Positions 1 through 4,811 of a DNA stretch of 5,767 bases are shown in pieces. The first letter of the stretch is position 1. Every line of letters begins with the position of its first letter. Both the position numbers and the translations under genes were made by a program. Under the pieces are notes generated by a model, which did not search any database, was not told where the DNA came from, and saw only the letters and a list, made by a program, of their open reading frames with translations. Origin of the DNA: Desulfobulbaceae bacterium UBA2262 (GTDB taxonomy: Bacteria; Desulfobacterota; Desulfobulbia; Desulfobulbales; Desulfurivibrionaceae); contig DDXK01000095.1 of the NCBI GenBank assembly GCA_002347185.1, positions 1 through 5,767 on the forward strand. Direction: 5' to 3'.

Positions 1-627
1 ACCAAGATGGATGGCGATGCCAGGGGCGGCGCCGCCCTTTCCATCAAAAAGGTGACCGCCCGCCCCATCAAGTTCGTGGGCATGGGCGAGGGGCTCGATG
101 CCCTGGAGCCCTTCCATCCGGACCGTATCGCCTCCCGGATCCTGGGCATGGGCGACGTGCTCACCCTGATCGAAAAGGCGGAGGCGGCCGTCGATAAGGA
201 GAAGGCCGAGAAGCTCGCCAAAAAGCTGAAGAAGGAAGGTTTTACCCTGGAGGACTTCCGCGATCAGATCCAGCAGATCAAGAAGATGGGCAGCCTCGAG
301 CAGATCATGGGCATGATCCCGGGTTTGAACCGGATCAAGCAGATCAAGGATATGCCCAAGCCCGACGAGAAGGAGCTGGTCAAGGTGGAGGCGATCATCA
401 ACTCCATGACCAGCAAGGAGCGGCGCAATCACGCCATCATCAACGCCAACCGGCGGGTGCGGATCGCCAACGGCAGCGGCACCTCGGTCCAGGATGTGAA
501 CAAGGTTCTGAAGAGCTACACCGAAATGCTCAAGATGATGAAGAAAATGAGCGGCAAGCCCGGCGGCCTCGGGGCCATGGTCGGCGGCCAGAAGAAGCGG
601 AAGCGGCCCAAGGGGCTTTTCCGTTAG
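1..627 (+). CDS. ffh: Signal recognition particle GTPase Ffh, C-terminal part (5' truncated by window edge)
   Basis: Ffh binds 4.5S/SRP RNA and signal peptides of nascent membrane proteins and, with FtsY, delivers ribosomes to the membrane in a GTP-dependent cycle. The visible 208 residues begin inside the NG domain at the G4 guanine-specificity motif TKMD (residues 1-4), followed by GDARGGAALS. The closing-loop region GMGEGLDALEPF (27-38) marks the end of the GTPase domain. The remainder is the M domain: a methionine-rich finger region with KKMGSLEQIMGMIPG (94-108), then the RNA-binding helix-turn-helix around SKERRNHAIINANRRVRIANGSG (138-160, read in two parts), and a basic tail ending KKRKRPKGLFR. 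Family members are about 450 residues, so roughly 240 N-terminal residues with the P-loop lie outside the window. The reading frame is open from base 1 to the TAG at 625-627. The gene precedes rpsP by 87 nt, an order seen in many bacteria. Confidence 0.97.
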   Translation, partial: TKMDGDARGGAALSIKKVTARPIKFVGMGEGLDALEPFHPDRIASRILGMGDVLTLIEKAEAAVDKEKAEKLAKKLKKEGFTLEDFRDQIQQIKKMGSLEQIMGMIPGLNRIKQIKDMPKPDEKELVKVEAIINSMTSKERRNHAIINANRRVRIANGSGTSVQDVNKVLKSYTEMLKMMKKMSGKPGGLGAMVGGQKKRKRPKGLFR

Positions 628-714
628 TTTGAGAAGAGAGACAGAGCTTCAGCAAGCTTTCGCCTTGGGAGGCAGGAGCGTTTGCTGAGAAACGTATCAG
701 GAGGAAATGAAAAC
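628..714 (+). promoter_or_regulatory. ffh-rpsP intergenic leader with foldable sequence
   Basis: This 87-nt gap is long compared with the 6-nt gaps that follow. It can fold as a two-tier hairpin: an outer stem of 651-657 with 680-686 (AGCAAGC/GTTTGCT-like, one G-T pair) and an inner stem GCCT/AGGC at 662-665 with 670-673. A second hairpin, 643-649 with 654-660 (stem containing AGCTT/AAGCT, loop CAGC), shares bases 651-660 with the first, so the two exclude each other. No T-run follows either, so neither looks like an intrinsic terminator. I found no convincing -35/-10 pair. A leader for S16 control is possible but not shown. Confidence 0.35.
699..706 (+). promoter_or_regulatory. Strong Shine-Dalgarno sequence of rpsP
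   Basis: AGGAGGAA lies 8 nt before the ATG at 715. It is the strongest ribosome binding site in the window and fixes the rpsP start at 715 rather than at an upstream in-frame TTG at 682, which has no conserved protein sequence after it. Confidence 0.9.
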
Positions 715-963
715 ATGGCTGTACGGATTCGTTTGACCAGAATGGGCCGGAAGAAAAAACCTTTTTACCGTATCGTGGTAGCCAATTCCGAGGCCTGCCG
801 CGACGGGCAGTTTCTGGAAGTGGTCGGCACCTACGATCCCTGCAAGCAGCCCGCCGAGGTGAATCTGAAGCAGGAGCGCGTCAACGAGTGGCTCGCCAAG
901 GGCGCGACCCCCACCGAGACGGTGAAGAGCCTGCTCGCCAAGGGCGTAGCTGCCGCGGAATAA
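715..963 (+). CDS. rpsP: 30S ribosomal protein S16
   Basis: S16 is a primary small-subunit protein that binds the 5' domain of 16S rRNA and is needed for 30S assembly. The 82-residue product is of normal family length. It carries the bS16 N-terminal signature MAVRIRLTRMGRKKKPFYRI (1-20), the following VVANSEACRDG (21-31), and GTYDP (38-42), with the C-terminal half NEWLAKGATPTETVKSLL (57-74). It starts at an ATG behind a strong AGGAGGAA site and ends in TAA, 6 nt before the KH-domain gene. With rimM, trmD and rplS it forms the classic trmD-operon gene set. S16 is needed at ribosomal stoichiometry, matching its strong start signal relative to the genes that follow. Confidence 0.98.
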   Translation: MAVRIRLTRMGRKKKPFYRIVVANSEACRDGQFLEVVGTYDPCKQPAEVNLKQERVNEWLAKGATPTETVKSLLAKGVAAAE

Positions 964-969
964 GGGCCA

Positions 970-1200
970 ATGAAAGAGCTGGTAAGGTTTATCGCTTCTT
1001 CCCTGGTGGACGACGCCGCCTCGGTGCAGGTTGCCGAGGAGGAGCGCGAGGAAACCATTGTTCTTGAGCTGCGTGTGGCCAAGGAGGATCTCGGGAAGGT
1101 CATTGGCAAGCAGGGCAGGACGGCCAGGGCCATCAGGTCCCTGCTCGCCGCCGCTGCCGGCAGGGAAAACAGGAAGGCCCGCCTCGAGATCATGGAGTAG
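970..1200 (+). CDS. khpA: Small KH-domain RNA-binding protein (KhpA/YlqC family)
   Basis: This 76-residue protein is essentially one KH RNA-binding domain. The core is DLGKVIGKQGRTARAIRSLL (40-59) with the GxxG RNA-contact loop as GKQG (46-49), preceded by a beta strand TIVLELRVA (29-37). Members of this family sit between rpsP and rimM in many Gram-positive and deltaproteobacterial-type genomes. In some of those organisms they bind RNA together with a Jag/KhpB partner and affect cell division or translation. Here only the domain and position are visible; the partner and target RNAs are unknown. The start ATG is 6 nt after rpsP. Only a weak AAGG, overlapping the rpsP stop at 962-965, could serve as ribosome binding site, so translational coupling to rpsP is likely. 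It ends 6 nt before rimM. Confidence 0.93.
   Translation: MKELVRFIASSLVDDAASVQVAEEEREETIVLELRVAKEDLGKVIGKQGRTARAIRSLLAAAAGRENRKARLEIME
1194..1197 (+). promoter_or_regulatory. Ribosome binding site that supports the TTG start of rimM
   Basis: GGAG within the last codons of the KH-domain gene lies 9 nt before the TTG at 1207. No ATG exists in this frame before the conserved RimM N-terminus; the next alternative, GTG 1261, would cut off the conserved VGK strand. The site therefore decides for TTG. Confidence 0.7.
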
Positions 1201-1206
1201 GGTTTC

Positions 1207-1755
1207 TTGGAAATCCGCGACATCGGTTCAGCCCGGGACGGCGAGATCGCCGTCGGCAAGGTGGTGAAGGCGCATGGCATCAGGGGAGAGCTCAAGGTTT
1301 TTCCCTATTCCGGCCGGCCTGCTGATTTTTCCGCCTATCAACGTCTGCGCTTCCAGGATCCTCTGCGCGGCACAAGCCGTGTCTGCGAGCTTGCCCAGAG
1401 CCGCACCCTGGCGAATCTTGCCATTCTTCGCCTTGCCGGGCTGGATGAGCGGGAGGGGGCCGAGGCCCTGCGGGGCTGGGAAGTGCTGGTCCCCCGGGAG
1501 AGCCTGCCCCAATTGCCGCCTGGCGGCTACTACTGGCACGAGCTGGATGGCCGAGCGGTGCGGACCCGGGAGGGCATGGAGCTTGGCCGGATCAGCGGCC
1601 GCATCTCCGCCGGGGCGCAGGATATTCTGGTGGTCACCGGCGCGGGCGGCGAATATCTGATTCCGGCGGTTGCCGAAATCGTTGCCGGCCTTGCCGACGA
1701 TGGCGTGGCCCTGTTGGTCACGCCGCCGCCAGGCTTGTTGGAGTTGAACAAATAG
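1207..1755 (+). CDS. rimM: Ribosome maturation factor RimM
   Basis: RimM binds ribosomal protein S19 and the 16S rRNA head and assists late 30S assembly and rRNA processing. The 182 residues match the family's usual length of about 170-185. The N-terminal RimM beta-barrel begins at EIAVGKVVKAHGIRGELKVF (13-32). The C-terminal PRC-barrel begins at GGYYWHELDGRAV (106-118) and contains EYLIPAVAEIV (149-159), ending with the typical PPGLLEL (174-180). The start is a TTG 6 nt after the KH gene; the rare start codon probably lowers expression relative to rpsP, which fits the family's low abundance. The 12 residues before the conserved VGK strand are longer than in some homologues, but no better start exists. 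A 70-nt gap with a terminator-like hairpin follows. Confidence 0.95.
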   Translation: MEIRDIGSARDGEIAVGKVVKAHGIRGELKVFPYSGRPADFSAYQRLRFQDPLRGTSRVCELAQSRTLANLAILRLAGLDEREGAEALRGWEVLVPRESLPQLPPGGYYWHELDGRAVRTREGMELGRISGRISAGAQDILVVTGAGGEYLIPAVAEIVAGLADDGVALLVTPPPGLLELNK

Positions 1756-1797
1756 GCCGCGCTGCCCTGTTTCCGGGCAAGGCGGCCAAGGCTTTTT
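1755..1797 (+). terminator. Terminator-like hairpin (possible attenuator) between rimM and trmD
   Basis: GGCCGC at 1755-1760 can pair with GCGGCC at 1782-1787. After a 2x2 internal loop, TGCCC at 1763-1767 can pair with GGGCA at 1775-1779, leaving a 7-nt loop. Five T follow at 1793-1797, separated from the stem by AAGGC. The stem is very GC-rich, but the 5-nt spacer before a short T-run suggests partial rather than full termination. Its place between co-oriented operon genes fits an attenuator. It could also be a mere RNA-processing or mRNA-stabilising structure. Confidence 0.5.
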
Positions 1798-1825
1798 GCG
1801 AGCCAGCCAGCGGAAACCGGCCAGC

Positions 1826-2596
1826 ATGCGATTCGATGTTCTTACGATTTTTCCCGAGCTGCTGGATTCTCCGCTCAAGGAGGGGATAATCCGGCGGGCG
1901 CTGCAGGCCGGGCAGGTCCGGATCGAGGCGCACGATGTCCGGGATTATGCCCTGGACAGGCACGCCATGACCGATGACCGCCCCTTTGGCGGCGGGGAAG
2001 GCATGGTGATGAAGCCCGAGCCCTTGGCCGCCGCGGTGAGGGCCGTGCAGGCGAAGGCTCCGGAGAAAGGCAGGGTCGTTCTCCTGAGTCCGCAGGGGCG
2101 GCCATACACCCAGGCCAAGGCCGAAGAGCTGGCGGGCTGCCCCAGGCTGCTTCTCGTCTGCGGCCGTTACGAAGGGGTGGACGAACGCTTTGCCGCCCAT
2201 TATGTCGAGGAGGAGATCTCCATCGGCGATTATATCCTCACCGGCGGTGAGCTTGCGGCCCTGGTGCTGATCGACTCCATCGTCAGGCTGCTGCCCGGGG
2301 TTCTGGGCTGCGCCGATTCCGCGGAGTACGACACCTTCAGCCGCGGCGGCTTGAAGTTTCCGCAGTATACCCGGCCCAGGGTCTTCGAGGGCGAGGAGGC
2401 GCCGGAGGTGCTTCTTTCCGGGGACCATGCCGCCATCGCCAAGTGGCGGCTCATTGCCGCCGTGGAGCGGACCCTGGCCAAGAGGCCGGATTTGGTGGCG
2501 GGCATGCGTTTCGGCGCGGCGGAAATAAAGATTCTGGAAGGGCAGGGTCTCATTGCCAGGCTGAGGGAGGCTGGCTGGGATGGCGGCCGGAAGTGA
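1826..2596 (+). CDS. trmD: tRNA (guanine-N1)-methyltransferase TrmD
   Basis: TrmD uses S-adenosylmethionine to make m1G37 next to the anticodon of tRNAs, preventing +1 frameshifts. The 256-residue product has the family's N-terminus MRFDVLTIFPELLDSPLKEG (1-20) and RPFGGGEGMVMKPEPL (52-67). The trefoil-knot cofactor site is visible as LLLVCGRYEGVDERF (108-122) and SIGDYILTGGELAAL (132-146). By alignment from memory with the E. coli enzyme, the functional Arg154 (in DSIVRLLPG) and catalytic Asp169 (in SAEYDTF) are present at the same numbers. QYTRP (180-184) and the helical C-terminal domain are also present. An in-frame TTG at 1796 would add ten unconserved residues and lies in the T-run of the preceding hairpin, so the ATG at 1826 is chosen. 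Its ribosome binding site is weak (GGAA, 10 nt upstream). The 3' end overlaps the next gene by 17 nt. Confidence 0.97.
   Translation: MRFDVLTIFPELLDSPLKEGIIRRALQAGQVRIEAHDVRDYALDRHAMTDDRPFGGGEGMVMKPEPLAAAVRAVQAKAPEKGRVVLLSPQGRPYTQAKAEELAGCPRLLLVCGRYEGVDERFAAHYVEEEISIGDYILTGGELAALVLIDSIVRLLPGVLGCADSAEYDTFSRGGLKFPQYTRPRVFEGEEAPEVLLSGDHAAIAKWRLIAAVERTLAKRPDLVAGMRFGAAEIKILEGQGLIARLREAGWDGGRK
2565..2570 (+). promoter_or_regulatory. Shine-Dalgarno sequence inside trmD for the SPOUT methyltransferase gene
   Basis: GGGAGG lies 9 nt before the ATG at 2580, within the trmD coding region. It favours the ATG at 2580 over an in-frame GTG at 2598 just after the trmD stop. Confidence 0.75.
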
Positions 2597-3191
2597 AGTG
2601 ACGGAAGAAAAGGTTTACGGCGTCGAGCAGGGGCAATTTCGTCTCGATCTGGCCCTGGTGCATTACCCGGTCACCAACAAGCACGGTGAAACCATCGGCT
2701 CGGCGGTGACCAACCTGGACCTCCACGACATCGCCAGGGCAGGGCGCACCTTCGGGATCGACACCTTCTATGTCGTCACGCCCTTTGCCGATCAGCAGGA
2801 GCTGGTCCGGGATATCGTCGACCACTGGCAGACCGGGCACGGGGCCACCTACAACCGGAAGCGCAAGGATGCCTTGTCTCTGGTCCGGCTCTGTGCCGAC
2901 CTTGAGGAGCTTTACGCGCTGGTGGGGGAAAAGTGGGGGCAACGGCCGAAGGTGCTGGCCACCAGCGCCAGGCATCAGGAAAAGAGCCAGGGCTTTGCCG
3001 AGGTGCGGGGGGAAATTTTTGCCGGTCAGCCCGCCCTGATTCTTTTCGGTACGGGCTGGGGCATGGCGCCGGAGGTTTTTGCCGGGGTGGACGCGCTGCT
3101 GCCGCCCATCGCCGGCTTTGGCGAATATAATCATCTGTCCGTGCGCTCGGCCGTGGCCATCGTCCTGGACAGATTGTTGGGTAGGCATTGA
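2580..3191 (+). CDS. Orphan SPOUT-fold RNA methyltransferase (TrmD-neighbour family, COG4752/PF09936 type)
   Basis: The 203-residue protein resembles the SAM-dependent RNA methyltransferase family encoded beside trmD in deltaproteobacterial-type, Thermotoga and Aquifex-type genomes. The family has structural work behind it, but I know of no firmly assigned substrate. The N-terminal strand has LDLALVHYPVTNKHGETIGS (22-41), followed by TNLDLHDIARAGRTFGI (44-60) and YVVTPFADQQELV (64-76). The C-terminal half carries SPOUT-like knot motifs: LILFGTGWGMAPEV (153-166), resembling motif 2 of TrmH/TrmL-type enzymes, and YNHLSVRSAVAIVLDRLLG (183-201), resembling motif 3. The start overlaps trmD by 17 nt in another frame, so translation is probably coupled. 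Cofactor binding is inferred from the knot motifs. The methylated RNA (tRNA or rRNA) cannot be told from sequence. The stop codon overlaps the -35 element of the rplS promoter. Confidence 0.9.
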   Translation: MAAGSEVTEEKVYGVEQGQFRLDLALVHYPVTNKHGETIGSAVTNLDLHDIARAGRTFGIDTFYVVTPFADQQELVRDIVDHWQTGHGATYNRKRKDALSLVRLCADLEELYALVGEKWGQRPKVLATSARHQEKSQGFAEVRGEIFAGQPALILFGTGWGMAPEVFAGVDALLPPIAGFGEYNHLSVRSAVAIVLDRLLGRH

Positions 3192-3215
3192 AAAAAAAAT
3201 GTGGGCGTGTATAAT
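3188..3215 (+). promoter_or_regulatory. Sigma70-type promoter for rplS
   Basis: The -35 box TTGAAA at 3188-3193 (5 of 6 to TTGACA) and a perfect -10 box TATAAT at 3210-3215 are separated by 16 nt. Nine consecutive A (3191-3199) run from the -35 into the spacer. Transcription should begin near 3222, giving a leader of about 40 nt before rplS. The segment after the -10 (GCGGCCC) is GC-rich, a feature that in proteobacteria goes with stringent (ppGpp) control of ribosomal promoters; that control is inference. The -35 overlaps the stop codon of the upstream gene. Confidence 0.82.
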
Positions 3216-3251
3216 GCGGCCCGTGGAATCCGTTAACAAGAGGTTCTGAAA

Positions 3252-3256
3252 AAGGA
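3252..3256 (+). promoter_or_regulatory. Shine-Dalgarno sequence of rplS
   Basis: AAGGA lies 6 nt before the ATG at 3263 in an A-rich context that should be poorly structured, favouring efficient initiation. Confidence 0.75.
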
Positions 3257-3262
3257 AAAGCT

Positions 3263-3610
3263 ATGAACGTACTTGAGCAGATCGAAAAAGAGAATATCCG
3301 GCACGACATGCCCGACTTCCGGGCCGGCGATACCGTCAAGGTCCATATCCGCATCATCGAGGGCAACAAGGAAAGGGTGCAGATCTTCCAGGGGGTTGTT
3401 ATCCGTCGCCGCCGCGGCACCGTTGGCGCCAGCGTCACCGTGCGCAAGATTTCCCATGGTGTCGGCGTGGAGAAGACCTTCCCCCTGAGTTCCCCCCGGG
3501 TGGAAAAGATCGAGCTGGTGAGCCAGGGTCGGGTCCGCCGCTCACGTCTTTACTACCTGCGCGACCTCAAGGGCAAGGCCGCCAGGATCAGAGAGAAAGG
3601 CATCAGCTGA
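3263..3610 (+). CDS. rplS: 50S ribosomal protein L19
   Basis: L19 sits on the 50S subunit at the interface with 30S, near the 16S helix 14 contact. The 115-residue product has the normal family length. It shows the family's sequence throughout: RAGDTVKVHIRIIEGNKERV (20-39), QIFQGVVIRRRRG (40-52), SVTVRKISHGVGVEKTFPL (57-75), SPRVEKIELVSQGRVRRSRL (77-96) and YYLRDLKGKAARI (97-109). It starts at an ATG with an AAGGA site 6 nt upstream. A near-consensus promoter lies in the 71 nt that separate it from the methyltransferase gene, and one possible and one strong terminator follow it. It can therefore be transcribed on its own at ribosomal-protein level, as well as by readthrough from trmD. Confidence 0.98.
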   Translation: MNVLEQIEKENIRHDMPDFRAGDTVKVHIRIIEGNKERVQIFQGVVIRRRRGTVGASVTVRKISHGVGVEKTFPLSSPRVEKIELVSQGRVRRSRLYYLRDLKGKAARIREKGIS

Positions 3611-3629
3611 GTCTCGAAGATTTTTGCGA

Positions 3630-3667
3630 AGCAGCTTCGGCCGGGTCGGAACTGCTCCTGCTTTTTT
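3630..3667 (+). terminator. Possible first terminator after rplS
   Basis: AGCAG at 3630-3634, with TTC after one bulged C, can pair with GAACTGCT at 3649-3656. Alternatively AAGCAG at 3629-3634 can pair with CTGCTT at 3658-3663. Six T follow at 3662-3667. The structure is imperfect, and in the first fold the T-run is 5 nt away, so this is weaker evidence than the hairpin at 3685. Confidence 0.4.
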
Positions 3668-3684
3668 GCTGCCGCATATTGAGG

Positions 3685-3716
3685 GGCCATGGCTTGCCGT
3701 GGCCGCTCTTTTTTTT
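3685..3716 (+). terminator. Strong intrinsic terminator after rplS
   Basis: GGCCATGG at 3685-3692 pairs with CCGTGGCC at 3697-3704 (8 bp, one T-G pair) around a CTTG tetraloop. GCTC and eight T (3709-3716) follow. This is a textbook Rho-independent terminator ending rplS transcription. It lies over the ATG at 3689 that opens the longest rnhB frame, which argues against that ATG as a start. No convincing promoter is visible in 3717-3784, so how the downstream genes are transcribed (readthrough or an unrecognised promoter) is open. Confidence 0.85.
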
Positions 3717-3772
3717 ACCGGGTGGCCGTCCATGGGAAAACGGCATCGGCGACCACCTCTGCCTGCCCGCGC

Positions 3773-3778
3773 GAGGTG
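3773..3778 (+). promoter_or_regulatory. Ribosome binding site deciding the TTG start of rnhB
   Basis: GAGGTG lies 6 nt before the in-frame TTG at 3785, an ideal distance. The alternative ATG at 3689 has only a GAGGGG 2 nt upstream, is buried in the terminator stem, and is followed by unconserved sequence. Confidence 0.75.
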
Positions 3779-3784
3779 TGCGTC

Positions 3785-4435
3785 TTGACAAGGACGTTGA
3801 CGCTGTGGCCCGGCGCTCCCGGGAATGATACCTTCGCTGTCGAGCGCTCTCTCTGGCGCCTGGGTTATGCCTCGGTCGCCGGCACCGATGAGGCCGGCCG
3901 CGGGCCCCTGGCCGGGCCGGTGGTTGCCGCCTGCGTCGTTCTTCCTCCCTCCTGCGCCTACCAGCGCTTCCAGGATTCCAAGAGCTTGAGTGAAAAGGCC
4001 CGGGTGGAGCTTGCCGCCGAGCTTGCCGCCATTGGCGCCGCCATCGGCGTCGGCATTGTTTCCGCCGCCGTGATCGACCGGCTCAATATCCTGCAGGCTT
4101 CGCTCCTGGCCATGAAAAAGGCCGTGCAGGACCTGGGGGCGGTCCCGGATTATCTCCTGGTGGACGGCAGGTTCCAAGTTCCCCTGGCCATCGCCCAGCA
4201 GGCCCTGGTCAAGGGGGAATCCCGCAGCGCTTCCATCGCCGCGGCCTCCATTGTCGCCAAGGTGCGGCGGGATGCCCTGATGGAGCGGTATCATGCCAAA
4301 TATCCCTTGTACAATTTTCAGAAGCATAAGGGCTACCCCACCGCCGAGCATCGCCGTCTGCTTCGCGAGCACGGGCCCTGCCCCATCCACCGTCGGAGCT
4401 TCAAGCCGGTGCGTGAGTGTCTGGCCAGGGCATGA
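3785..4435 (+). CDS. rnhB: Ribonuclease HII
   Basis: RNase HII nicks DNA at embedded ribonucleotides and removes RNA in RNA-DNA hybrids, starting ribonucleotide excision repair. From the TTG start the product is 216 residues, near the usual 200-215. The active-site motif GTDEAGRGPLAGPVVAA (33-49) supplies Asp35 and Glu36, and LLVDG (124-128) supplies Asp127. Further family signatures are DSKSLSEKAR (64-73), RLNILQASLLAM (99-110), SIAAASIVAKVRRD (150-163) and FQKHKGYPTAEHRRLL (178-193), ending HRRSFKPV (202-209). The fourth carboxylate position, usually Asp in KGDxxxxSIAAAS, is Glu145 here (KGESRSAS), 18 residues after Asp127 as in E. coli; this conservative change should be compatible with activity. 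The longer frame from ATG 3689 would add 32 unconserved residues translated through a terminator. The 3' end overlaps yraN by 4 nt (ATGA). Confidence 0.95.
   Translation: MTRTLTLWPGAPGNDTFAVERSLWRLGYASVAGTDEAGRGPLAGPVVAACVVLPPSCAYQRFQDSKSLSEKARVELAAELAAIGAAIGVGIVSAAVIDRLNILQASLLAMKKAVQDLGAVPDYLLVDGRFQVPLAIAQQALVKGESRSASIAAASIVAKVRRDALMERYHAKYPLYNFQKHKGYPTAEHRRLLREHGPCPIHRRSFKPVRECLARA
4007..4030 (+). repeat. Tandem 12-bp direct repeat inside rnhB
   Basis: GAGCTTGCCGCC occurs twice head to tail and encodes ELAAELAA (residues 75-82), followed by the similar IGAAIGVGI. It keeps the frame and lies in a helical region outside the active site. It probably arose by slippage within an Ala-rich helix and has no evident function. 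Confidence 0.8.
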
Positions 4436-4809
4436 AGGCCAAGGCCAGCAGTCTGGGCCGGCAGGGCGAGGAGCTGGCCGGCCGTTTTCTTGCGAGGCAG
4501 GGCTATCGGCTGCTGGCGAGAAACTATCGAACCCGCCTGGGGGAAATCGACATCGTGGCCGAGGAGGGGCGGACGGTGGTCTTTGTCGAGGTGAAAACCC
4601 GCAGGGCCCATGATTGCGGCCACCCGGCCGAGGCGGTCACCCCGGCCAAGTGCCGGCAGATTTCCAAGGCCGCTCTTCAGTTTCTGGGGGAAACGGGCCG
4701 GGAAGGACAGGAGGCGCGATTCGACGTGGTGGCGGTAACGCTGCCCCTGGCCGCGCCTCCGGAAATCGAGTTGATCCGCAATGCCTTTGACCTGAGCTAC
4801 GGGAGTTGA
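4432..4809 (+). CDS. yraN: YraN/UPF0102 family nuclease-fold protein
   Basis: This 125-residue protein belongs to the widespread UPF0102 family, which has a restriction-endonuclease-like (PD-(D/E)XK) fold. Its cellular role is unsettled; links to DNA recombination or repair have been suggested from the fold. Visible signatures are LGRQGEELAGRFLARQGY (8-25), ARNYRTRLGEIDIVAEEG (29-46) and VVFVEVKTR (49-57). The predicted catalytic set is Glu38 and Asp40 of GEID with Glu53 and Lys55 of EVK; all are intact. Family length is usually 115-130. The ATG overlaps the rnhB stop as ATGA and has no well-spaced Shine-Dalgarno site, so translation probably depends on ribosomes finishing rnhB. An in-frame GTG at 4417 would add five unconserved residues and is not preferred. 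The rnhB-yraN pair recurs in many bacteria, consistent with a DNA-maintenance role. Confidence 0.94.
   Translation: MKAKASSLGRQGEELAGRFLARQGYRLLARNYRTRLGEIDIVAEEGRTVVFVEVKTRRAHDCGHPAEAVTPAKCRQISKAALQFLGETGREGQEARFDVVAVTLPLAAPPEIELIRNAFDLSYGS
4801..4805 (+). promoter_or_regulatory. Shine-Dalgarno sequence of pdxA within the end of yraN
   Basis: GGGAG lies 6 nt before the ATG at 4812 and overlaps the last codons of yraN, fixing the pdxA start and tying it to the same transcript. Confidence 0.75.
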
Positions 4810-4811
4810 CC

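Noticed and set aside
629..634. TTGAGA as a -35 box for an rpsP promoter
   Set aside because: No acceptable -10 box lies 15-19 nt downstream.
682..714. Upstream TTG start for rpsP
   Set aside because: S16 proteins begin MAVRIRL, and AGGAGGAA is correctly spaced from the ATG at 715. The extra eleven residues cross the RBS.
1796..1825. Upstream TTG start for trmD
   Set aside because: It lies in the T-run after the hairpin, has no RBS, and adds ten residues absent from the conserved MRFDVLTIFPE N-terminus.
1718..2428. 236-codon open frame on the - strand opposite trmD
   Set aside because: It is fully antisense to conserved TrmD residues and has no family resemblance.
2550..3239. 229-codon open frame on the - strand opposite the SPOUT gene and the rplS promoter
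   Set aside because: It mirrors the conserved methyltransferase and would run through the promoter region. No motif recognised.
3542..4390. 282-codon open frame on the - strand opposite rplS end and rnhB
   Set aside because: It runs across a terminator and antisense to conserved RNase HII, with no recognisable domain. It is a GC-driven shadow frame.
4417..4431. Upstream GTG start for yraN
   Set aside because: It adds only five unconserved residues and lacks a spaced RBS; the ATGA overlap at 4432 is the usual coupling arrangement.
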